NCBI GenBank assembly: GCA_948470475.1 | Contig: OX419347.1 | Span: forward strand, 6,790,993-6,854,992 | Direction of reading: 5' to 3' | Length of the DNA: 64,000 bases | Source: Galaxea fascicularis | Lineage: Eukaryota; Cnidaria; Anthozoa; Scleractinia; Euphylliidae | Shown here: positions 11,901 through 23,900 of the stretch, piece after piece | How positions within the stretch are numbered: the stretch's first letter is position 1 | Layout of the letters: every line of letters starts with the position of its first letter | The notes under the pieces: generated by a model | Database searches by the model: none | Seen by the model: only the letters and a program-made list of their open reading frames with translations | Told to the model about the DNA's origin: nothing | Program-made: the position numbers and the translations under genes

Positions 11901-14900
11901 AAGATTATAAAATTTTGCCATGAAACACAGGTTTGTAAAACTACTCACAGGTTTCTAGTTTAAATAAAGCAGTTAATGTACATGGTAGCATTTTAGTCAT
12001 AAAACAGTTTACTTTATATCATTACCCATTATTAAAATAATTTAATTACGAGTGATTTAATTGGCTGATGAGTGGGCCAGATTTAATTTCCTTGTAACAA
12101 CTGCAGGCATTACAAAAATGTTTAAGCACAGTAACAAAACACATAACAAAACACTTTCTCTCAATAACAGCAGCATTTAATTAAGTGAGACAAAAATATC
12201 TAGACCTTTTAAAAATACCAATGACAAGGAACATTCAGATAAGGGGTTCTATCACTCTGCATGGATAGTCCACAAACAATACAATGTACATTATACTTCT
12301 GGTGTGGGGTGTCTCGAAAACTAAGACCTCGAAAACAAAGACCTAAGACCTAAGACCTCGAAAACTAAGACCTCGAAAATTAAGACCTCGAAAACTAAGA
12401 CCCCGTTCGAAATTGAAAAATACAACGTGTAAAGCACCATTTTCTTTCCATAATCACCATGAGACTTTCAGTCGGTTTTATTTAACGTCATTTCGCATTA
12501 GTTTCCACCGAGTGCTACACAATATAAAAACGCCTTTACTCGGTGGAAAGAAAATGGTGCTTTACACGTTGTATTTTTCAATTTCGAACGGGGTCTTAGT
12601 TTTCGAGGTCTTAATTTTCGAGGTCTTAGTTTTCGAGGTCTTAGGTCTTAGGTCTTTGTTTTCGAGGTCTTAGTTTTCGAGACACCCTTCTGGTGTGATA
12701 CAGTTCCTTATTTTTAAACTTTATTTGAATAAAAAGCCAATTATTATAAATTAACCTCGTGGACATCCTGAATTTTTTTCAGGCCTCTTTATGCAATTGC
12801 ATAAATTACGTTCACAACTGCGAGGATCAGTCTTGATAATCGATTTCACTTCTGCAGTTCATATAATTATGATTTATTTCATAAACTTATTAACCTCGTG
12901 TGTTGGGTCATTACAGTGAAATCTCACACCTCAGTCTTGGTATTGACCTTGCTATTGCTCAGTCCTATTGTAATATGTCCTCACTATCATTAAAGTACTA
13001 TTTAAAAATTCTCTTTGAATGGATGATTTTAGCTCCCTTGTTATATCAAATGTGCTGTTTTTAAAAAGATAAATAATAAGCATTATATACACTGTAGTTG
13101 GCTCATATTAAGAGCCTCTGAGTCAAAGGCCAGTAATCACTTATGCAATGACAAGTTATCAAAAGCATAATGTTCACTGGAAACTTTCAGTGGTGCCTTC
13201 CAGAAAAATGCTCCTGTGAGTGTTTTTATTGCGAATTATATATACAGTGTATATGTACCCAGAAAACTATATGTCACTGGAATGCTAAAAATATACAAAA
13301 TCTGAAAATAACTTCATTATAGCAATAACTAAATATTTTTTGTTTTGGTAGAGGGGGGGGGGGGGGATAAAGCATTCAAACGATAAGCTGGCTATAATAT
13401 AAAATAATTAGGAAAAATCTCTATATTAACATCTTAATTTGTTTGACTGGAGAGAATATATCAAGATATGTAATGTTACCAAGATGTGTAATATTAAGGT
13501 ATCATGGTAGGTGGATTGACAGTGTTTGGAAATCGCGCCCTTACGCTGACGTTTTGAAAGAAAACCTCATCAACCTATACATTTTCTGAAAGCTTAATAG
13601 TTATACAGTACAGTCATATCTTTGAAATTTTCTAAAAAGTCAGTGTTGCAGTGATATTGAAAGAAATGCCCAGAAACACTGCTTCGCTTAAATTGGTTCG
13701 TTTCCGCGCGTGAATGATCGGATCGGCGCGATTAATATCGGAAATGTTTTCTCACACATCACCCTAAAAAACCGTGTCTGCGATTTTCCAGATGCGGTTT
13801 GGTTTTTTTTTTACAACCTCCTAAAGTTTGATATTGTCCATGCGGACGTTCCTTTGTACAAAAGAGGCCGTAACTCGGAAACGGAAGCGAAATTAAACAA
13901 AGCCCGACACGGTTTTTCGAACAAAATATCCTTGAAAATGGCTGCCGATTTTCAGCTAATTCCGTCGGAAGACGCGCGTAAACGAACTAAAAATGTTCCC
14001 CCTTATATGCAGTTTTATGTTATCGAGAAAAAGACGAAAAACGTTTTATGAGATTTCTGTGATTAGGTGTTAAAAATCCCAGCATGTAAGAAGATTTAAT
14101 GACGCATTGACAGATGTCGGCACGGGTCAGTTTACAACAACAATGGCTTATGACAACTTGAGTTAAACAGACGTCTTCAATTCTGGCACGAAAACCAGTT
14201 CGTTCTCTAGCAATATTTTCGTGCGACTAGCACTTGTTGCAGGTTCCTCTACGGCTTTATTGGCGGGACTAGTGCCCTCCAATAACCATTCGTCTTGACT
14301 GTAGTACGACCCACGGTCGCTCAGAGCCAAAGATCTTGCTTGTTCCACACAAGATTCCTTGATTCCAGATTTTCGCTTCTTCGGCTTCTTCGAAGACGCA
14401 AACGGACAAGACGTTTTCTTGCGTTTTCGTCCGGACATTAAGAACTTCAAAAGCTAAGCTTGTCAAGAACAAAAGCCAACTAGCGACAAAAACAACCGGA
14501 TCAAGAACAGTTCGCGTGCACATCTCTTTCGTTCAAATGAACCATCACACCGCATTCGCGTTACAGGTGACAACCGAAGGTAAATTTTAATTAGAGATGA
14601 CAGGAAATTGTCAACGCTTCGTCAGCGGTTAATGAGATTCAAAAATAGTTTTTCTCTTTATCTTAAAAAGTAAAAAAGCTTTTTTTCCCATTCTTTTTGC
14701 AAAATATTTATCTCAGTCTTCTCAATTTGAACAGCAAAAAAAATTTTTTTCTATTTTTCGTCAAAATCCACCTACCATGATACCTTAAACTGGTCATGCA
14801 CACACATTTGTGGATGAGTTGATTCCATGTTTGGCAACTGACGTAGTATTTACCTTTTCAGGTTATGATGGGTGAAACTACAACCACTGAATACTAATAC

Positions 14901-17900
14901 AGTCAACTCTCTCATAATGACCACTTCCCTAAGTGACCACCTCCCATATATAAACCACCACTTTGTAAAAGATAACTGTTTATGTCTCTCAGTCAAACAC
15001 TGTTTAAAAAATGCTCTAGTAAGTGATCACTACTTAAATTTCCTATGCAACTGCAACCACAATTTGGGCCAGAAATTTTACATATTCTTTTGTTTTCCGT
15101 TTCTGTACTTGCATAGATCTTTAAGTAATAATTGTTACAGGGATCTGTTGTAAACAAATGTACAAAGTTTTAACAGTAGTATCATACAATTTTTCAGACA
15201 TTCTTCAATGTGAAATATGTGCCAATTAATCTTTTCCCTGAGCCTAATTTTAGCAAAAAAAGGTAATATCTTTATGTAATTACTTAATTAATACAATTTT
15301 GGGTCTATTTTGTTAATTTTCTCCTAAGCAACCACTTCGTCATGCACCAAGGGACTCAGGTCACTTGCAACAGAGTTAACTGTAGTACTTTGGTCCTACA
15401 AATGTGTCCAAAAGTAAAGCCAAACTCACCAATTTGAAATTGATTTCAATGTCAATGAAACAAAATATATGAAATCCTGAATGAACATATTCTTTACAAA
15501 AAAATAAATAAATAAGAAAAGACCACTAGATACCTAAGTGGTCAATTAACTGCTCCAAAAATCATCTTTTTAGTGTTTTTCGCCTTCATTTACTCATTTT
15601 GCAAATTTTAAATTGCCACTGCTGCATTAATTATCTGCCTAGCCAAACAGTGCAAAACCCAAACTATATAGTTTCAATCTCGAAGGTTTACAAGAGCAGC
15701 AACCTTACGTAAAGAGCCTAAGAAACAACAAAATAATGGTGGTTAAAAATGATACCTGAATCTTTATTGTGTTTGTAGCAGTGGGTAAATAAAGGAATAC
15801 CAACCACAAATCTGCAATTTTCTCAACAAACCAACGGCGTTTATTCACTGTAAATGGGATTTACAGTTCGCACGGCTCGAAGCACACGAGAGAGAACAAA
15901 AACTCATTACACACAACTGTCACCCGAAACCCCCTAAAAACAGAGCTCCAGTTACAAAAACTAAAGTTGCGAAATCAAAAATTCCTTAACCGGATGGCTA
16001 TATTGTCACGCAATTCACAAGTCACACAAGTTCTAGTTCACTCTATTACATGTTCACCACTCCTCTGAATGGTCGAAAATCTGACAAAGAGCATCTCAAA
16101 CACTCCTCACTCACCAAATAATTCTTTCACAGCAACAAACTGCTCCTTTCTTTTTGCTTTAACAATGTGTTTGCTGTCAACAAAGTAGTCCAGGCCATCT
16201 TTTAGTTTTGACTTGCTGACTTTCCCAAAGGCTCCTTGGCCCAGCTCTTCAACTATTTCTATTCGAAGGGGGGGGATTTCCGCTGGATCCAAAAGTTGAA
16301 TGTCCTTGTAATTGGCAGTCCTGATGGAAGTAAGGGAAGCAATGGATTCTTTTAATCTCCATAGCAATCTACATAATAATTTGAGGGTAGACATTAGTAC
16401 ATCCTAATGCAGCATTGTAAACCAAAAAAGTTTCCATTCCCCCGTCATTTTTCTCTCGTTTTCTGGCTCCCCACCCCCCTCCCCTTAACACCTGCCTTAC
16501 ACTGGTACTGGCTACACAGGCTAACATTTTCGTAGAAACTTGATCTGTAAATTAAGTCAGAATCACGCAAAAAGCTAAAACATACACCAAAGTCCCCAAA
16601 AATTATAAATTAAATAAACTAACCATGAGCATTTCAGTCGATCATTATTATACCTGCCAACTCTCATGGCTACAGGTTGAAAACTTCAATCTCACACCAA
16701 CTTATGCCTACAAGACCAATTTCTCATGCCTGGTTGAGAAAATGTGAGCCTAATCACAGCCTTAAGCTCACAATTACTTTCCAAAAATATGTCAACTCAA
16801 ACCAGTTCAATGCAAGAAATGATGTTAGTCCTCCATGTAAAACAAGTAAATGGCATTATACTTTTCCCCAAATCTCTGATTTTTGAAGGAAAGACACTAG
16901 GGACGAGGTCATGTTTAGAGATACAAAAATCCTGGGTTCTAAGTTATTTGGAACGTATTCCAAAATTTCTGGCGTCTTTGTAAGTCTTCAGACATCTTCG
17001 GATATGGTGTCCTCTTTGAAAATCCCAGTGTCACTCCTACGGTAACTCGATCATGCCTTTGAGTGAGAAAAAGTTGGCAGGTATACATCATATGATGTCA
17101 ACTAGTGATGTTGTGCCTTGTTCAGACATTTAAATATAATCATACTATAATAAGCAATGGTTTAGTATGCTTCCTCTATGGCATCACAATCAGGTACTTT
17201 GGCCATACAAAATAAAATGTACTGAACCTTTTTGTCTGTTGTTTAATCTTTCTGTAAAATGTAATACCAAGGACCAGTAGGAGAGCAACCAATGACAAAC
17301 CACCAATCAAAAACGCCAGGATACTTAACAGTGAAAAACCAGTAGGATTCAAAGAAACTGAAGGAGAAACACAATAAATTAGTAATTTTTAATTAATTAA
17401 ACTGAGGGAATATCACTGTTTGGGCAAGTTAAATTTACATTGTAAACATATTAATCTCTTCAATCAGTCAATCAATAAAACAGCCCTCCAGCTCAAAGAA
17501 CACAATGAACAAATGAAAACTGGAATTACTACAATTACATGTATATATACAAAGCTGTAAGGCTACTAATAATGAGCAATCAACACAATCAATGCAACAC
17601 AAACTAATGACTACATAATTATGTGGACCTTAATGAGACAAAATTAATAGCACTATTAGCTTGTGACCTATGTGACAAAGCCTAATAACAACTGAAGATA
17701 AGTTTTCAGTGTGAAAGTACACAGTCAGCAGGCTGTGTACCACAATGTACATGTACTTGCTCTTACCGTCTTTTCTTTCCTTGGTTCTTGCCACCACAAC
17801 AGGACTCTTCATTCCATCACCAGCAGAAGTAAAAGCCAGAACTTGAAATTCATACTCCGTTAACTCATCCAGCCCAGTAACATTTTTTTGGGGATTTGAA

Positions 17901-20900
17901 ACACTTGTAACTACTAAAGTATTTAGTGCTTCGTCAGAGCTGCCTTTCCTTTTGACAAACAATTTAAAACCTTTGATGATTCCATTATGGGAGTCATTTG
18001 CTGGTGGCTGCCAAGCCATAAAAATACTGGCAGAAGTGCTTGAAGTTGCTGAGAAGCCTGTTGGAGCTTCTGAAGGAACTGTATGCATGGAGTAGGAGGG
18101 TGATCAATAAAAAACAATTATTGGTGTATGACACCAATAAAAACATGTGTAGCACCCGTTATCGTTCGGTATTATTTTCAATTCCTTTCTTCTGGAAGTT
18201 TACACTATTAGGCAAAGCCATGAAGTATCAACTTTTAGTGATACAAACATTCCCTGGAAAAAGTGCCAAAACTTAACAAAAGGAAAACTGTGCCAATTGG
18301 TCTCATTACTAATCAGAATCGTGCAAAAGAAAACAGATAAAAAAACAGTGAACACTGCTGCTTTGTCTTTCTGTGATCCTTAATTCCCAGGAATGTATGG
18401 CTTAGTTACCCACTCAACAGCTCTGGCATCAGTTGTAATATCTTTGGAACTTCTTTGAAAAGTTCTGTAAATGAGGCCTGCTTAAAATTCTCACAGTTTA
18501 TTTTGATGTATGCACACATCATGATTTCTTTATACAGATTTATACAGTTCAACCTTGATTATCCTCACTTACCAAGACTGGTGAGGAGTAAATGTCTGGA
18601 TAATCAAGAGTCCAGAAAATAAAAAATATAGCCTCTGTAGCAAGCGTTCCCATTTGAACCCGTTCGCTTTATGCATGCTGGCTGCGCGAAAGTTGGTGAC
18701 AGAGCAAAAAAGAGGACAATGGGGGAGGGGGTAGGGGGCAAAAGGAATGCTTGCAAGCAAACCCCTTGGTTTTGAAAAACTGTTTGTCCACAAACTGGGC
18801 TTCTTCTTTGTGCGGCACAGTGCACTGATTGACAAGTTTGACAAATAGCTATCATATTGTACTGCAAAATAGCGGTAAAATTTTTGAGCGTGAAAGGTGA
18901 TCATGAAAAAGAGATGTTGAACGTTTGGATTATTTGGGTTTCTGCCAAAGCTGCCATGGATAAGTGTTTCCTCAATTTACAAAAAGCAAAAGATTTTTAA
19001 TGCGGTGCAGTCGAAACATGGACGGGAGTGAGGAAAGCTTGTTTGCCACAGAAGAGGTGTGAAGGACATACTTGTGACAGCGAAACTCTAAGTGCCAAGG
19101 AACAACAATATCACAGTGGGAGCTGTGTTTCGTCAGTCGACACCTTTACTATAGGCCCTGGCAAACCAGGACACATCGTTGTGGACACATTGTTGCTCAT
19201 GATTGTTTCCATGCTGTGCAAACTGGGAACAAAATCAGAAACATTTTTTGTGTCCGCAACAAATGTTGTGTGCGCAGGCAAACGGGGAAACATTTGTGTC
19301 GGCAACAGTGCGTCCGCAACAATATGTCCTTGTTTACAACTGGGCCTTATGAGTACAAGCCAGCAAACATAAGTCTCCTTCATTTGCGGTTTAAATCGCG
19401 ATTTATAAATTACAAATCTGCAATTTATCAGAGGCACATTTGAGATTTATAAATCACATGCTAGGGTAATTGCAATTTACAAATCACAAAGCAGTTAGAT
19501 ATCTTGTGATTTATGTCTCAAGGTAATGGAAAGCAAAGTTATAACAGGCATCCTGTGATTTATAAATTGCAAAGGTCTTTGAATGTGTTTGACTACTCGA
19601 AAATATAGAAAAATATAGAAAAATAATGCGTAAATAGTATTTTTACATGGGGCATCCCATAGCCGCGGCTATGCAGGCTACTTGTTGTCAGTTACGTTTT
19701 CAGGTGCTGCTGACGGTCACTACTTTTTTCGGGGCGTATGGAAAACCCGGAAATCCGGAAACAGATCCAGAAGCGGATCCGGAACCGGAACAGAACAAAT
19801 GAAAAAGTCATTTTTATATGGAGAAGTCTCCAGATGATTTGTTGTTCTTTAAGACATTTGAGATGTAGTTTTGCCAGCGGTCGATTCTACTTTGAAGCAT
19901 TGCTATCAAACAATAAATATTTAATTTCCTTTAGCCTTAACCCTTGCCAGAACAGTGATTAATAGCCAAGGAATTAATTTTCAAGCGTAATCAGGTGTTC
20001 AATTATCAGAACTATTTCAAAGTCGTGTTAGACTTGGACTTTTCTTGTGGGTAACACATCAACCAAGTGATAGTTTCCTGTCTTTATCTCCGCTTTCAAT
20101 AGACCTTATTCACGATGCCAGTCATCTTTGCGGGCGCTTAGGTGTTGTCGGGAAAATATTAGGGTCACGTGGTCACTCAGGGGGCAAACAGTTGAATTCG
20201 CAGTAAATTCGCAGTTGGTTGTGATGTAAACAATGCTTTGTTAAATCCGGTTTTCGCAAATTTTTAAAGGTTTCTGAATGCTTATTTATCCTTAACGACA
20301 TTTTATGTATGTATATACGACATTTTGTATTAAAATATAGGAAAGCGGGCCGGTGTGCCGTTTACGAATGCGACAACGATCGAAGATATCCGGACAGGCA
20401 ATTGTAAGTTCTCCTGCAATCTTTCTTTTCTTTTTTTTTTTGTTGTTGTCCTGTAAGTTGTTTTATTCAATGATAAGTTGAATTGTTTCAGCCCAACGTC
20501 TTTGTTTGCCATAGGTACATTTATAAGGGCGAGGAGAGAGAAGTACACCTTTATCGAATTACACTACAGTAAAATGGTCACAGCTCATCAACAAGAAAGG
20601 CTTCAAAGCTACTAAGTTTACGAAAGGCTTGCTCCAATCATTTCAGTGTTAGCAAACCCACGACAAAGGATTCACTTCCAAGATAAATATCTAAAGGGAT
20701 ATTTGACAATGGATAAAACAAAATTTCACATCTGTACTGATATGGTCAAACTTTACACTGCGTATGTGTTCCGAGCTCAATTAAATACTGTTTTATCCAT
20801 TGTATATATGTGTACTTCTCTCTCCTCGCCCTTATAAATGTACCTATGGCAAACAAAGACGTTGGGCTGAAACAATTCAACTTATCATTGAATAAAACAA

Positions 20901-23900
20901 CTTACGGGACAACAACAAAAAAAAAGAAAAGAAAGATTGCAGGAGAACTTACAATTGCCTGTCCGGATATCTTCTATCGTTGTCGCATTCGTAAACGGCA
21001 CACCGGCCCGTTTTCCTATATTTTAATACAAAATGTCATATATACATACATAAAATGTCGTTAAGGATAAATAAGCATTCAGAAACCTTTAAAAATTCGC
21101 GAAAACCGGATTTAACAAAGCATTGTTTACATCACAACCAACTGCGAATTTACTGCGAATTCAACTGTTTGCCCCCTGAGTGACCACGTGACCCTAATAT
21201 TTTCCCGACAACACCTAAGCGCCCGCAAAGATGGCTGGCATCGTGAATAAGGTCTATTGTTTTCTCTATTTCCTCGATTTCCTTCGTCACTTCGTACCAA
21301 ATTAGTATAAATATAGGCTTTTAGGCCCTACTATTATTTCCATCGTTAGAATTCGTATCTAACATCAGAATTGAAGGAAATGTCTGCTAACAAGAAATTA
21401 AAATAATTGCTGAATATCGTTGCGATTCGATCATTCTTTCATACAGAATATCAAATGGACAAAAGAAATGAGTAACTAAGGCTCTAAAGGAGGGAATGAA
21501 TAACACAGCCTTGATACCTATCATTGAAATAGCGGCTGTTTACGAAAGCAGTTAGGTTCTGATTAGTTAAGTTCTGATCAGTTTCCCAGTTTGACAATGT
21601 TCTGATAGTATCTCAAATGCTGATAATAGATGAGACGCCATCTTGAATTATATATCAAGAAAAATTTCACTGCGGAACTGGTTTCAGTGTTTCCCAGTTT
21701 ACCCTTCAAGTTTGCCCAGGTTGCTGTTCCGGTTCCGATTCCGGTTCCGGATCCGGATCCGTTTCCGGATTTCCGGGTTTTCCATACGCCCCTTTTTTCG
21801 TCCCATCCACTGGTAAACCATACATGTTTAAGTTTGACTTCACACAGTCTTTCAGCTTTATATTGTGACTTTTCAGCTGTGGTTGCAAGCCGTAGCTGTT
21901 TCAAAATTGTTCGTTCAGTATTGCAAAGACTGGTTCTGAGAAACAGCTTGGATGCGTCAATGCTTTGCTTTGGTGGGGTTTTGCAAGCATCAGTGGTGAA
22001 ACAGAGAATTAACTCTGCAGTGTAAATTAAAGTGCTAGAGAAACCCATGAAAAACCCACTGGGCGTTAGCCCTAGTAAAGGGTATCAGGGAACCACACGA
22101 GGCAAAGAAAAAATTCTTATGACCTCGGTGGGAATCGAACCCACGACCTCCGGATTAGATCTACCGTTGCTCTGCCGACTAAGCTACGAGGTCGGACAGA
22201 GAAAGTCGGGGACGATTAAGGTGGTGAATCGCGGCGAAGAGAAAGTAAGGGTACACACATGTATATATATATATATATGTTGCGCCGCGTAGCACTATAA
22301 ACACAAGTGGTCAAACAGAGAATTAACTCTGCAGTGTAAATTAAAGTGCTAGAGAAACCCATGAAAAACCCACTGGGCGTTAGCCCTAGTAAAGGGTATC
22401 AGGGAACCACACGAGGCAAAGAAAAAAAGTCTTATGACCTCGGTGGGAATCGAACCCACGACCTCCGGATTAGATCTACCGTTGCTCTGCCGACTAAGCT
22501 ACGAGGTCGGACAGAGAAAGTCGGGGACGATTAAAGTGGTGAATCGCGGCGAAGAGAAAGTAAGGGTACATATATATATATATATATGTTGTGCCGCGTA
22601 GCACTATAAACACAAGTGGTGAAACAGAGAATTAACTCTGCAGTGTAAATTAATTCTCTGTTTCACCACTTGTGTTTATAGTGCTACGCGGCACAAGACA
22701 TATATATATTTTGCAAGCATCAGCCTGACTGCCTAAGGATGAGGTGCTGCTCTGTGTAAAAACTGTTGCCGCGTTACCATTGCATGCAGCTCGCGTGGAA
22801 TATTTTTTGGAATCTGTCAAAGCTGTCAATCAGCGCGGATCAGGTCAACCGTGAAAAATCGGCAGGTGTTTTTCAAAATCGAGGGGTCCGCTTGTAAGCG
22901 TTCCCTCCTCCTCTCCCCACTCCCACCCCCATCCTCCTACTATTTGCACTCTCCCCATTTTTTACACAACCAGAATGCAGTACACCAGTGAGTTCGAATG
23001 GGAAAGCTTGCTATGCAGGCTATAAAAAATATGAATATTATACAGTGTAAGAAAAAATAAAAATGAAAATTCAGTTGGTAAGAAAACAAGTCTATAAGTC
23101 AATCAGAATTTAGTTGAATGCAATTATTCATTTACAATGCCTGCAAGTGCAAGAGCATGTTTTGCTGTTTGAAACTGCAGAATTCAACAATGCTGTTTCA
23201 AACACACTTTTAATTAAAATAAATCCTAATCATTAAAATGACAAGATTGTTCGTTGTGCCTTTAATTAAAATTCATGAAAAATATAGGACCAGAGGAAAC
23301 TATAGACTGGTTAATTGCAATGTCTGTAAAATTGAGATCTCGATAATCAAACAGTTTCCCTGTAATCACATGAACAGCAAATAATACAGCTGAACCTCTC
23401 CATAACGGCCACCTATGGGACAGAGGAAAGTGGTCGTTGTAGAGAGGTGACAGTTATGGGGGGTAGGGGTGTAACATGACACCATTGTTTTGGGGGGGAG
23501 ACATTTTTTTAAATGATGCTTATTTGTAGCATATAAATACATAGCACAATCAAAATACATGTCAATAAAACAGAAACCAAAAATTGATGTTCAGAAGAAA
23601 AATGTTAACAAAACAAAATGAGGTTAAAGTAACAGTTTGCAACAGTTTATCTTCCGCAACAATGACATCTCCGTCTCTTATATCAGGTACCTTGAGTAGC
23701 TCATTTCTGACTTTGTTCTGCGAGGCAACATTACCTTTTACAATAAAAATGGGGTTTTGTATACACTGGTGTTGATTAAAGAGCTGTTGTGGAGAGGTTA
23801 CTTTGGCAGTTGGGACGTGCTTTAGTGGCTGTTGCTGTTGAGGAGAGGTGGCCATTGTAGAGAGGTTAAAATAAGAGCGAATGTATGAGCTGTCCGCTGG

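Larger units (their letters stand above)
22011..22640. repeat. Tandem duplication of a 314 bp SINE-bearing unit
   Basis: A unit of about 314 bp repeats head to tail: CTCTGCAGTGTAAATTAAAG occurs at about 22013 and 22327. Each unit carries a minus-strand tRNA-like stretch and a (TA)n microsatellite near its end (about 22263 and 22570). A partial inverted continuation follows at about 22650-22695 (TTCTCTGTTTCACCACTTGT). Small open frames in it are tRNA-like sequence. Confidence 0.85.

Noticed and set aside
12413..12673. 86-residue frame with repeated VFEVL
   Set aside because: It is the translated tandem motif of the foldback element.
17630..17766. Extension of the fourth FN3 frame past its donor
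   Set aside because: The frame stays open past the FN3 end, but a good donor at 17766 and the phase match to the membrane exon show it is intron read-through.
18545..18615. Full mariner/pogo element starting CAGTTCAACCTTGATTATCC
   Set aside because: A terminus-like sequence with TA before it is present, but no matching right end was found. It is probably a truncated end.
19028..19600. Overlapping frames and ATTTATAAAT-rich stretch
   Set aside because: Short recurring motifs (GATTTATAAAT and CAACAAATGTTG types) suggest worn repeats, but ends and unit length could not be defined.
20330..21064. Two frames encoding the same string starting MYFSLLALINVPMANKDVG on opposite strands
   Set aside because: They are mirror readings of the two arms of the foldback element at 20097-21259, not genes.
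21578..22048. 156-residue minus-strand frame and its plus-strand counterpart
   Set aside because: They run across the CCGGAA hexamer array and the start of the SINE unit. The glycine/serine-threonine runs come from the repeat, and there is no family resemblance.
22121..22508. Two functional tRNA genes
   Set aside because: Boxes A and B and the acceptor pairing look good, but the anticodon stem does not pair and no anticodon fits. The surroundings are a tandem SINE-like unit.
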